DNA of 11,613 nucleotides from Brachyspira catarrhinii (GTDB lineage: Bacteria; Spirochaetota; Brachyspiria; Brachyspirales; Brachyspiraceae), in assembly GCF_005518285.1 (NCBI RefSeq), contig NZ_SJDU01000035.1, positions 1 to 11,613 of the forward strand, written 5' to 3'. This document shows, piece by piece, positions 1 through 6,867 of this stretch. Position numbers and translations under genes: made by a program. The stretch's first letter is position 1; each line of letters starts with the position of its first letter. Below the pieces are notes generated by a model. The model searched no databases, was not told the DNA's origin, and saw only the letters and a list, made by a program, of their open reading frames with translations.

Positions 1-1534
1 TTATCTCAATATTAACATTTTTTCTTTTAGCCGTTTTTTCATTTAATTCCATATTCGCTCTTCCTATAACTTTTGGTTTGGCATCCGTTATGACCATGAT
101 TACTCTGTTATCGTTTTGAAATTCAAATTTTTCCAAAGCCTGCTGAATCGCTTCATACATCGGCTCGGCTCTGTCTCCGCCTCCGTCCGCATAAAAATAT
201 TTCGATTCTCTCACTATTTCGTTTATATTATTGTTGAAGTCTATTTTTTTTGTCAAATATTTATCTTTAGTGTCTCTGTAAAGCAAAAAACCTATTCTCG
301 AATTTGCATTTTTTGAAATTATATTTTCGGCTATAATATTTATTTCGCTTTTTATCGCTCTTAAATAAGGACGCATACTTTCGGTAGTGTCTATAACCAT
401 AATCAAATCAAGCGGATTATCGTTATATTTTTTAATTATTTTATGAATATTATCTTTCAAATCGCTATCATTTTGGACTGAACTGTTATTTATATCAACG
501 GATTTTACGGGAGAATTTAATATTTCGTCATAATATTTTTTTTTTTCGTTTTCTCTTTCGATATTATCGTTTAAACTTATTCTTCCGACTATTATCTCAT
601 TTGTATTCAATTCTATAAAAGGCGTTTCTTCGTTTATATTTTCGTTGATATTGTTAATGTTATTTTCAGTATCATTATTTATATTATTATTCGTAGGTTT
701 TTCTCCATTATTTATATTATTTCTATTAGTCGCTTCGATTATATAATCTATCGGATAGGTGAAACTTTCTCTATTATTATTAAACACATTGAAAGATAAA
801 TATCTGTCGTCTGGCATTTCCTTAAAATATGCTTTTATATAAAGTTTTTTTCCAACCTCTCTATTATAAGTGTCTTCCAAAATTATCGCGCTTCCATCAA
901 CATTAATCGTATTTCCGTAAGACGCTCTTATCAATTTATATGCTTCGTTAGTTTTTCCGTCTCGCACATAAAAAGCGTATCTTCCGTTATTTCCGCCCGA
1001 ATAATACAAATAGAAAGCGTATAAATCTCCCTCTCTTTCGACATTTCTTAAAGTTATTGTCGGGTTTGTCGTATCGTTATTTATTCTGAATACAATTTCG
1101 TTTTCGGCGATTATATTTCCGTTTATATCGTAAGATTCGAATATTAAATTTATATTGTTTCTTAATGTAATTTGATTATTAAAATTATTCAAATACAAAG
1201 TTTCTGGAATATAAGTTTCAAAGACATAACCTAAACTATCATGCATAGAAGTATTGTTAATATTTATTATCGAATTGGTATTTCTATTAACATACAAATA
1301 AGAATAAGAGCCGTTTTCAAGTTTATATTTTAATTTCAATTCCGCAGTTTCGTTTTTCTTTTGTATATATATATGATAGCCTCTTTCGAGTTTATTTACT
1401 TCGATATTATTTTGATTAATGTCGTTAATATTAAGTCCAAATCGTCCGCTTTGAGAATATAAATTATTTAAAGCGCCGAACGATACTGCCGATAAAATAA
1501 TAAATAAATATTTAAGTCTTATTAATCTTTTCAT
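1..1534 (-). CDS. Exported von Willebrand factor A (vWA) domain protein, partial (3' end beyond the left edge)
   Basis: An open frame of 511 codons runs from ATG at 1534 to the left edge without a stop. The start is supported by an AAAGAGG ribosome binding site just upstream. The first ~28 residues form a signal peptide (basic MKRLIRLK, hydrophobic core, then NLYSQS), so the protein should be exported. Residues ~30-265 look beta-rich and match no domain I can name. Residues ~267-303 are an Asn/Glu-rich linker. A vWA domain follows, with an intact MIDAS motif DTTES at 382-386 after the strand LDLIMVI, a GGGD segment, and a later VITDAKP strand carrying the distal Asp. A metal-dependent adhesion or ligand-binding role is known for vWA domains; the ligand here is unknown. 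It is the last visible gene of the BatD-like/moxR cluster, 96 bases after moxR. It resembles BatA/BatB only in having a vWA domain, since those are normally membrane-anchored. Confidence 0.85.
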   Translation of the reverse strand, partial: MKRLIRLKYLFIILSAVSFGALNNLYSQSGRFGLNINDINQNNIEVNKLERGYHIYIQKKNETAELKLKYKLENGSYSYLYVNRNTNSIININNTSMHDSLGYVFETYIPETLYLNNFNNQITLRNNINLIFESYDINGNIIAENEIVFRINNDTTNPTITLRNVEREGDLYAFYLYYSGGNNGRYAFYVRDGKTNEAYKLIRASYGNTINVDGSAIILEDTYNREVGKKLYIKAYFKEMPDDRYLSFNVFNNNRESFTYPIDYIIEATNRNNINNGEKPTNNNINNDTENNINNINENINEETPFIELNTNEIIVGRISLNDNIERENEKKKYYDEILNSPVKSVDINNSSVQNDSDLKDNIHKIIKKYNDNPLDLIMVIDTTESMRPYLRAIKSEINIIAENIISKNANSRIGFLLYRDTKDKYLTKKIDFNNNINEIVRESKYFYADGGGDRAEPMYEAIQQALEKFEFQNDNRVIMVITDAKPKVIGRANMELNEKTAKRKNVNIEI

Positions 1535-1585
1535 TGTTATACCTCTTTAAAATTATTATCGGATATGCAATCTATAAATATGCAT

Positions 1586-1610
1586 TATTATGTTAATAGT
1601 ATTATGTTAA
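1586..1610 (-). repeat. 11-bp tandem direct repeat upstream of the vWA gene
   Basis: The plus-strand sequence TATTATGTTAA occurs at 1586-1596 and again at 1600-1610, a 14-base period. Read on the minus strand each copy gives TTAACATAATA, which combines a -35-like TTAACA with a -10-like CATAAT. A short inverted repeat (ATGCA at 1565-1569, TGCAT at 1581-1585) lies between it and the vWA start. This could be a regulator site or a weak secondary promoter for the vWA gene, but in such AT-rich DNA chance is a real alternative. Confidence 0.4.
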
Positions 1611-1630
1611 AATTGGAAATCTAAAAACAA

Positions 1631-2620
1631 TTAAGGAACATTTATATTTGAAAGTAATTCCTCTATAATCATATCGCTTGTTATATTTTCCGCTTGCGCT
1701 TCATAACTTATGCTTATTCTATGTCTTAAAACTTCGTAAGCGACAGCTCTTATATCTTCGGGCATAACAAAACCTCTGCCTTGCATCATAGCGTTCGCTT
1801 TAGCCGCTTTCGTTAAATATATTCCAGCTCTCGGAGACGCTCCGTAGTCTATATATTCGCTTTTAAGTTTATAATCGCTCGGATTTCTCGTGCCGTCTAT
1901 TATATTGATTATATAATCCAATAATCTTTCTTCTATATGAATTTGACTTGCAAGTTTTCTTAACTTTTCTATCGTTTCAATAGTAGTTATTGGATTTGTA
2001 GCTTCTGGTTTTGAAGTCGACATATTTTTTATTATGGTTTTTTCCTCGCTTTTATTAGGATATTTGACTATAACTTTAAGCATAAATCTATCTACTTGAG
2101 CTTCGGGCAAAGGATAAGTGCCTTCCTGTTCTATTGGGTTTTGAGTGGCAAGAACCAAAAACACATCGGGAAGTTTATAAGTTTTATCTCCAATAGTTAC
2201 TTGATGTTCTTCCATAGCTTCGAGTAATGCAGATTGAACTTTCGCGGGCGAGCGATTTATTTCATCGGCTAATATTATATTTGAAAAAATCGGTCCCTGT
2301 TTCGGCAAGAATACTGAATTTTTTATATCGTAAATTTCAGTTCCTATTATATCCGCGGGAAGCAAATCGGGAGTGAATTGTATTCTCTTAAAAGAAGCGT
2401 CTATAGTTCCCGCTAAAGATTTTACCGTTAAAGTTTTCGCAAGCCCTGGAACTCCTTCGAGCAATACATGTCCATCGCATATAATACCTAAAAGAAGTTT
2501 ATCTATCATATTTTCTTGTCCGACAATTACTTTTTTAATTTCGTCTTTAATGGCGTTTATCACATCCAAAGCCGCTTTTGCCGCTTCCGCTATAGCTTGT
2601 AAATCTTTCGATTCTGTCAT
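1631..2620 (-). CDS. MoxR-family AAA+ ATPase
   Basis: MoxR proteins are cytoplasmic AAA+ ATPases thought to act as chaperones that mature or activate partner complexes, often with vWA proteins. The 329-residue length is normal for the family. Visible motifs: Walker A GVPGLAKT at 56-63; Walker B IILADE at 115-120 followed by INRSPAKVQSALLEAMEE; and the sensor/MoxR signature ATQNPIEQEGTYPLPEA from 158, ending in DRF at 177-179. A C-terminal lid follows, with a conserved SPRAG segment. The ATG at 2620 has a GGAG ribosome binding site about 6 bases upstream. It lies 56 bases after the BatD-like gene with no obvious terminator and 96 bases before the vWA gene, so all three are probably one operon. 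No DUF58 gene sits next to it, although DUF58 is a common MoxR companion. Family assignment is secure; the substrate is unknown. Confidence 0.95.
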   Translation of the reverse strand: MTESKDLQAIAEAAKAALDVINAIKDEIKKVIVGQENMIDKLLLGIICDGHVLLEGVPGLAKTLTVKSLAGTIDASFKRIQFTPDLLPADIIGTEIYDIKNSVFLPKQGPIFSNIILADEINRSPAKVQSALLEAMEEHQVTIGDKTYKLPDVFLVLATQNPIEQEGTYPLPEAQVDRFMLKVIVKYPNKSEEKTIIKNMSTSKPEATNPITTIETIEKLRKLASQIHIEERLLDYIINIIDGTRNPSDYKLKSEYIDYGASPRAGIYLTKAAKANAMMQGRGFVMPEDIRAVAYEVLRHRISISYEAQAENITSDMIIEELLSNINVP

Positions 2621-2676
2621 ATTTTTCTCCGTTTTTTCAATTAAAATTTAATTTCAAATTTTTTAAAATATTTTAT

Positions 2677-3183
2677 TTAAGTTCTTTGAGATTTTATCGC
2701 TCTATATACAAAAAATACAATCAAAAATATTATCAAACATTCCGTTATCGTGGCGATTAAAAAAGGATAGCCGAAAACTCTTATTTGATATTCTTCCATA
2801 ATTTCTTCATGAGGAATCAAATTTGCAATATAATTATTATCGTTTCTTATCTCGTAATATCTCGCTTCGAGTTCGGGAATTTTCAATTTTCCTTTTCCAA
2901 TCGGCTTCAAAGTATAAAATATTCTATATTTTGAAATCGGCGATTCGTTTTCTTTATCCGATAATTCGCTTTCCACTCTTTTATTTACGACTTCAAAATC
3001 GCTTATAGCGTTTTCGTTCAAACCTTCGACTTTAAATGTTCCAGCGTCTCCCGTAAATTCCAAAATATATTCTATATTCTGCCATTTATAAATGATTTTT
3101 TTATTTATTTTTCCTTCGACAATAATCGTAGAATGAAGAATATTCGAAAATAAAATTAATAGCGAAAAAATATAATATTTCAT
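2677..3183 (-). CDS. Short BatD-like membrane-anchored protein
   Basis: The 168-residue product has an N-terminal signal peptide (MKYYIFSLLILFSNILHS), an extracytoplasmic beta-rich domain at ~19-135, and one C-terminal membrane helix at ~138-161 with a short basic tail (RAIKSQRT). The segment YRIFYTLKPIGKGKLKIPEL from residue 86, followed by EARYY, matches the pattern seen in BatD/oxygen-tolerance proteins, where a strand ending in P..G is followed by an IP strand. BatD proteins are normally much longer, so this would be a minimal one-domain version. Its place just upstream of moxR supports the Bat-type reading, since BatD genes occur in moxR/vWA clusters. The gene has a clear promoter but no Shine-Dalgarno, and the -10 box lies 9 bases from the ATG. 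The BatD call rests on pattern and context and is moderate; it could be an unrelated small anchored protein. Confidence 0.6.
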   Translation of the reverse strand: MKYYIFSLLILFSNILHSTIIVEGKINKKIIYKWQNIEYILEFTGDAGTFKVEGLNENAISDFEVVNKRVESELSDKENESPISKYRIFYTLKPIGKGKLKIPELEARYYEIRNDNNYIANLIPHEEIMEEYQIRVFGYPFLIATITECLIIFLIVFFVYRAIKSQRT

Positions 3184-3192
3184 TGAGAATAG

Positions 3193-3220
3193 ATTATATA
3201 TAAAAATTCAAAAAATTCAA
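3193..3220 (-). promoter_or_regulatory. Promoter of the BatD-like/moxR/vWA cluster
   Basis: On the minus strand a TTGAAT -35 box (3215-3220) is followed after 16 bases by a perfect TATAAT -10 box (3193-3198). Only nine bases separate the -10 box from the ATG at 3183, so transcription would start about three bases before the start codon. No purine-rich ribosome binding site is present, which fits a leaderless or near-leaderless mRNA. Confidence 0.6.
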
Positions 3221-3310
3221 CGGATACATTTAATTTAAGATGTTAATTCCGATAAAAAATCCATAATAAAAAATGTTTAAGATATTTGGAAAATAAATAA
3301 GGATATTAAA

Positions 3311-3709
3311 ATGAAAAAAGTCCCCGTATTATTTATTTTAATTTTAGTAGCTCTACTATTAAACACTTGCAGGGAGGGATTTTTAGGCGTTCCCGATTAT
3401 TTCAGAGGATATTATCAAAGCGATAATCCCATTTTAGACGATAAAACTTATTTACTTATTTATGTCGCTACAGGCTCTTTAACCATATATTTAAGCGAAG
3501 ACGGAGACACAAATATTACGAGCGACAATATAAAAGAATATGCAAGTATAAGCCCCTACAATATAATAGGTTTAGACTATAATTATACATTTGACACGGG
3601 AAGTATGAACGGAACCGTAAACTTCAACGGAAGATATGGCGCCGATGTAAAAATTGAAGAATATAACCCGCCTTTTACAATCAAAACTTATTGCAAAAAA
3701 GTAAACTAA
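3311..3709 (+). CDS. Small putative lipoprotein, member 1 of the local C-terminal-Cys family
   Basis: I do not recognise this 132-residue protein. It starts with MKK and a long hydrophobic stretch ending in LLNTC, so Cys20 is a plausible lipidation site, although LNTC is a loose lipobox of the kind tolerated in spirochaetes. The mature part is rich in Tyr, Asn and Asp and looks all-beta. Its C-terminal half follows the pattern shared with the three minus-strand neighbours: N-I-x-G, an aromatic-rich strand, GT-V-N-F, then a P-P-F segment and a Cys four residues before the end. The ATG at 3311 has an AAGGA site seven bases upstream. It is transcribed divergently from the BatD-like gene and converges with the next lipoprotein, the two stops being six bases apart. 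Likely location is the periplasmic or outer face of the envelope. Confidence 0.8.
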   Translation: MKKVPVLFILILVALLLNTCREGFLGVPDYFRGYYQSDNPILDDKTYLLIYVATGSLTIYLSEDGDTNITSDNIKEYASISPYNIIGLDYNYTFDTGSMNGTVNFNGRYGADVKIEEYNPPFTIKTYCKKVN

Positions 3710-3715
3710 TACTTA

Positions 3716-4153
3716 TTATTGAATTGTTTTACAAATAACATCTCGCATTTTAAAATAAGGCGAATTATTTTGTTGAAAAGTTATTTTAAGTTGAGAATCG
3801 TCTAAAAAAGTTATAGTTCCCGAAAGAACGCCATCTTGAAAACTAATATTTGGATAAGTCCCAGATATTCTATTAGTTCCCGTAGAATCAATCGTATCTC
3901 CTGTTAAATTAGTATTAGCAAGAGCAGCCCTACTTGCTGCCGTAACAAATCCTATAGTAATACTTTCAGCCGAATCGACTCTAACGCCTAAAAAAGTGCT
4001 ACTAGAACTTCCCGCTATTACAGCCACGCTACTATAATAAGTGTTATTAGGTGCTGAAGACTCTGCTAAACCTTGAGCCGCTACAGGAGAAACGCAAGTA
4101 TATAAAATAATACCGCATATAATAGTTAAAGCAAAAAGAATCAATTTATTCAT
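3716..4153 (-). CDS. Small putative lipoprotein, member 2 of the local C-terminal-Cys family
   Basis: The product is 145 residues of unknown function. An in-frame ATG exists at 4171, but the start at 4153 is preferred. It has a GCGGAG ribosome binding site six bases upstream and gives a clean signal sequence MNKLILFALTIICGIILYTC. Cys20 is the likely lipidated residue, with a loose lipobox (LYTC). The mature N-terminus is Ala/Ser-rich, and beta-strand-like segments follow. The C-terminal pattern RISG, ISFQDG, GTITF, SPYF and a late Cys aligns with the neighbouring lipoproteins. It lies 87 bases downstream of member 3 on the same strand and may be cotranscribed, though the longer gap leaves room for its own promoter. 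Its 3' end meets that of member 1 tail-to-tail with no space for a terminator between them. Confidence 0.8.
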   Translation of the reverse strand: MNKLILFALTIICGIILYTCVSPVAAQGLAESSAPNNTYYSSVAVIAGSSSSTFLGVRVDSAESITIGFVTAASRAALANTNLTGDTIDSTGTNRISGTYPNISFQDGVLSGTITFLDDSQLKITFQQNNSPYFKMRDVICKTIQ

Positions 4154-4240
4154 AAAAAACTCCGCTATCATTTATTAACCTTATTATCGTAATTATTTAA
4201 AAATTCCTTAAATATTTTTATGCAAATATTTATTGATTAC

Positions 4241-4639
4241 TCACTCCTTGATGCATAAAGTCTCTCCGATTCTATAATAATCTGGAATTAATTTTCTAAA
4301 TGTCACTATAACCCTATTGTCGCCTATAAATTCCAAAGTTCCCACTCCTTGACTATTTTGAAAACTATAATAAGGGTCGACTCCAGTTATATTTGTAGCG
4401 TTTACCAAAAAATCATTATTAGTATTAATGGCATTCGTAGGAGCGTTGGTATCCGCATACGCCATTCTAAAGCCTCCATCTCCTTCAACATACAAATGTA
4501 AAACCCTTCTCTGCAAAGTAGATTGCGTTCCCTTATAAGTTCCAACTCTTGTAGTAGAAAGAGGATTTGCCACAGGAGAAGAACATGACAAAATTATAAT
4601 AATAAAAATGAATATAAATATATAAAATATTATTTTCAA
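4241..4639 (-). CDS. Small putative lipoprotein, member 3 of the local C-terminal-Cys family (TTG start)
   Basis: The 132-residue product starts at a TTG codon. A TAG stop lies in frame three codons upstream and no ATG is near, while an AGGA site sits four bases before the TTG. The leader has one Lys and a very hydrophobic core (IIFYIFIFIFIIIILSC), making Cys19 the lipidation candidate, with LSC as an acceptable lipobox. The mature part contains a GTYKGT segment, then NITG, YYSFQN, GTLEF, a VIVTF strand, PDYY and a Cys three residues from the end, the shared family pattern. It follows member 4 by 40 bases with no terminator-like hairpin between, so the two are probably cotranscribed from the strong promoter upstream of member 4. 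Function is unknown. Confidence 0.78.
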   Translation of the reverse strand: MKIIFYIFIFIFIIIILSCSSPVANPLSTTRVGTYKGTQSTLQRRVLHLYVEGDGGFRMAYADTNAPTNAINTNNDFLVNATNITGVDPYYSFQNSQGVGTLEFIGDNRVIVTFRKLIPDYYRIGETLCIKE

Positions 4640-4679
4640 TTTATCCTACCCCAAAATAAATTATTATTATTTTATATTT

Positions 4680-5090
4680 TTATTGACATAAAACATTTTC
4701 CAAACTAAAATAAGGAGTTCTAAGGCTTGTAACACTCACTCTTATAGAAGAAGAATCCGCTACCCTAACGGATGCCGCCAAATTTGCGTTTTGATAATTA
4801 TAATTTCCCAATTCGCCTGATATATTCGTGAGTGTCGATACAGCAGTGGTATCAGCGGCATCAAATCCTATCTCAAGCGAAGTAGCCGTAAAATTACCAA
4901 TATATAAAGTAGCGCTTCCTAAAACTGGTTCAATGCTTTGAAATCCGCTTGTTTTTGATAAAGTGGTTTCGTTTGCATCCGTAACAGGCTCAGTTGCAGG
5001 AGTCGGACTGCATGCTTGAATAAACGGAGCTATAAACAAAATTAACAAAACCAGATTTTTTAATAATTTTTTCATTGGTTTCTTTTTCAT
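4680..5090 (-). CDS. Small putative lipoprotein, member 4 of the local C-terminal-Cys family
   Basis: The product is 136 residues of unknown function. The leader has two Lys clusters (MKKKPMKKLLKN), a hydrophobic core and IQAC, a good lipobox placing the lipidated residue at Cys27. A second ATG six codons in gives the same lipoprotein. The first is preferred because AGGGG stands six bases before it. The mature N-terminus is Thr/Ala/Pro-rich, as expected of a tether. The C-terminal half has NISG, a Tyr/Asn strand, SIRVSV, TPYFSLENVLC and ends one residue after the Cys. That Cys ends the shared pattern with the three neighbours. It is the first gene of the minus-strand lipoprotein run and has the best promoter of that group. 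Confidence 0.8.
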   Translation of the reverse strand: MKKKPMKKLLKNLVLLILFIAPFIQACSPTPATEPVTDANETTLSKTSGFQSIEPVLGSATLYIGNFTATSLEIGFDAADTTAVSTLTNISGELGNYNYQNANLAASVRVADSSSIRVSVTSLRTPYFSLENVLCQ

Positions 5091-5122
5091 AAAAATCCCC
5101 TTTTAAAGTTCGTAATATTAAA

Positions 5123-5151
5123 ATAATAACAAATTTTTAATATTATGTCAA
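5123..5151 (-). promoter_or_regulatory. Strong promoter of the lipoprotein run
   Basis: On the minus strand a perfect TTGACA (5146-5151) and a TATTAT -10 box (5123-5128) are separated by 17 bases. The predicted 5' leader is about 25 bases and contains the AGGGG ribosome binding site. A short palindrome (ACTTTT at 5153-5158, AAAAGT at 5162-5167) lies immediately upstream of the -35 box and could be an operator, though this is weak evidence. Confidence 0.65.
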
Positions 5152-5219
5152 CACTTTTTTTAAAAGTTTGTTATTATAATGGAATTATCGGATTTTTTGA
5201 AGTTATATTAATGATTTTT

Positions 5220-5248
5220 TTGACAAATAAAAGCATTTTGTTTATAAT
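5220..5248 (+). promoter_or_regulatory. Perfect-consensus promoter of dnaX, leaderless geometry
   Basis: TTGACA (5220-5225), a 17-base spacer and TATAAT (5243-5248) form an exact sigma70 consensus. The ATG of dnaX begins at 5255, only six bases past the -10 box, so the predicted transcription start falls on or next to the start codon. No Shine-Dalgarno is possible in this arrangement. This is the clearest leaderless candidate of the window. Confidence 0.75.
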
Positions 5249-5254
5249 AACATC

Positions 5255-6826
5255 ATGGAAAAAAATTATAAAGTAATAGCGAGAAAATACCGTCCGCAAA
5301 CTTTTGAAGAGGTTATCGGACAAGAACATATAACAAAAACCATCTCAAAAAGCATAGCCCAAAAAAAGATAGCGCATGCTTATTTATTTTCGGGTCCGCA
5401 TGGAGTTGGAAAAACATCTCTTGCAAGAATTATTGCGAAGGCTTTAAATTGCGTAAACGGTCCCACAGATAAACCCTGCGGAGAATGTCCATCCTGCGTC
5501 CAAATAGAAAACGGAACTCCTCTCGATGTCATAGAAATAGACGGAGCGAGCAATAGAGGAATAGAAAATATAAGAACTATAATCGAAAATGTGAGAATAT
5601 CTCCAGTTTCTGGAAAATATAAAATATATATTATTGACGAAGTTCATCAAATAACGAACGAGGCTTTTAACGCTTTGCTTAAAACTTTGGAAGAGCCTCC
5701 TCCTCATGTCGTATTCATACTTGCGACAACGGAAGCGGAAAGAGTATTGCCCACAATAAGAAGTCGTTGCCAGCAATATACTTTTAAATCTTTGAATATC
5801 GAAGATTTGGAAAAAATTCTTAAATCAATATTAAGCAAAGAAAATATAGCCTACGAAGACGAAGCGATATTTTTAATTTCAAAACAGGCTCGAGGCTCGG
5901 TTAGAGACAGCGAAACTATTTTGGAAAAAATGATTGCCTATACAACGGACAAAAAATTTATAAGCGCCGCAGATGTGATTGCCGTTGTCGGAGGAAATAA
6001 TTTTAGTTTCGTTAAAGAATTTTTCGATGTTATGATGTCGGGCGATAAAAAAAATTATTTTCTATTTATAAAAAAATTATTCGAGGAAACCGTTGATATT
6101 AGGACTTTTACGAATAATTTAATAGAATATATGCGAATAGTTCTTATGATTAAAAGCGGAATTAACGATATAAAACTTCTTGAAATAACGGAAAACGAGA
6201 GAGACGATTTGAAAGTTTTTGCAAATAATTATAACGATGAAGAAATTGAAAGAATTTTAGATTATATACTTTCAATCGAAGAGAGAATAAGAAACGCTGC
6301 AAATCCAAGAACGATTTTTGAAATGCGGGCGATGGCTCTTTTGAATACGGATAATTTGATTCGTCCGATTGATATAATTTCGGCTTCAAATGTTTCGATT
6401 AATAACGAAAGCGAAATTAATTTTGAAGAAGAAAAGAATTTTAATAATTTAAATAATTTGAATATTAATAAAATAGAAAATAAATCTAATTTGGATGTTC
6501 CGTTGAATCCAACCGACAAAAGAAGAATATTTTACAATAAAATACTTTCTTATATTGAAACTGAAAGCGCTACAATTTATTCTCTGCTCTCTCAAGGAAA
6601 TCCGATTGAAAGCAGAGGAGCTACTTTAATCGTGGCACTACCAGAACATATATACGAAATGACTCAAGCGGACAAAAGAATTCCAGATTTAATAGCGAGC
6701 GCAATACCAAAATTTACAAAAAATAAAGATGTGGCGATTCAATTTCAAAAAGCTGTTGAAGGCGATATGATAGATAAACTTAAAAGCAGATTGCAAGCTA
6801 CTCAAGTCGATTCGGATAGTTTATGA
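5255..6826 (+). CDS. dnaX: DNA polymerase III clamp-loader subunit gamma/tau
   Basis: DnaX is the AAA+ ATPase of the replicative clamp loader that opens and places the beta clamp on primed DNA. The 523-residue product has Walker A GPHGVGKT at 47-54, four zinc-ligand Cys (66, 75, 78, 81), Walker B IYIIDEVH at 124-131, the sensor I strand FILATTE at 154-160 and the SRC arginine-finger motif at 170-172. The AAA+ and collar domains run to ~370. An Asn/Glu-rich linker spans ~385-420, and a C-terminal domain follows to the end. The N-terminus MEKNYKVIARKYRPQTFEEV is typical, which fixes the start. No plausible gamma-producing frameshift site is found at the collar/linker boundary, so a single tau-like product is expected. 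The usual ybaB-recR partners do not follow it; an ankyrin gene does, 41 bases on, without a visible terminator. Confidence 0.97.
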   Translation: MEKNYKVIARKYRPQTFEEVIGQEHITKTISKSIAQKKIAHAYLFSGPHGVGKTSLARIIAKALNCVNGPTDKPCGECPSCVQIENGTPLDVIEIDGASNRGIENIRTIIENVRISPVSGKYKIYIIDEVHQITNEAFNALLKTLEEPPPHVVFILATTEAERVLPTIRSRCQQYTFKSLNIEDLEKILKSILSKENIAYEDEAIFLISKQARGSVRDSETILEKMIAYTTDKKFISAADVIAVVGGNNFSFVKEFFDVMMSGDKKNYFLFIKKLFEETVDIRTFTNNLIEYMRIVLMIKSGINDIKLLEITENERDDLKVFANNYNDEEIERILDYILSIEERIRNAANPRTIFEMRAMALLNTDNLIRPIDIISASNVSINNESEINFEEEKNFNNLNNLNINKIENKSNLDVPLNPTDKRRIFYNKILSYIETESATIYSLLSQGNPIESRGATLIVALPEHIYEMTQADKRIPDLIASAIPKFTKNKDVAIQFQKAVEGDMIDKLKSRLQATQVDSDSL

Positions 6827-6867
6827 TAGTCTAACAAATATTTAATTTATAAAAGGAGTTAATATTT

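Noticed and set aside
116..316. Open frame of 66 codons on the plus strand
   Set aside because: It is antisense to the vWA domain coding region, with no ribosome binding site and no recognisable product.
2373..2651. Open frame of 92 codons on the plus strand
   Set aside because: It is antisense to the N-terminal Walker A region of moxR; a shadow of that conserved gene.
4154..4171. Upstream ATG extending lipoprotein member 2 by six residues (MIAEFF)
   Set aside because: The ribosome binding site lies between the two ATGs and fits the second; the extension also spoils the leader.
5360..5368. A-AAA-AAG heptamer in the correct phase within dnaX, like the E. coli gamma frameshift site
   Set aside because: It lies near codon 37, before the Walker A motif, so a -1 shift would give a useless short peptide.
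6047..6054. A8 run in dnaX as a slippage site for a gamma-like product
   Set aside because: It falls at about codon 267, inside the domains needed for oligomerisation; the truncated product would not resemble gamma.
5444..6519. Several minus-strand open frames within dnaX
   Set aside because: They oppose a clear, motif-rich gene and show no domain or start signal of their own.
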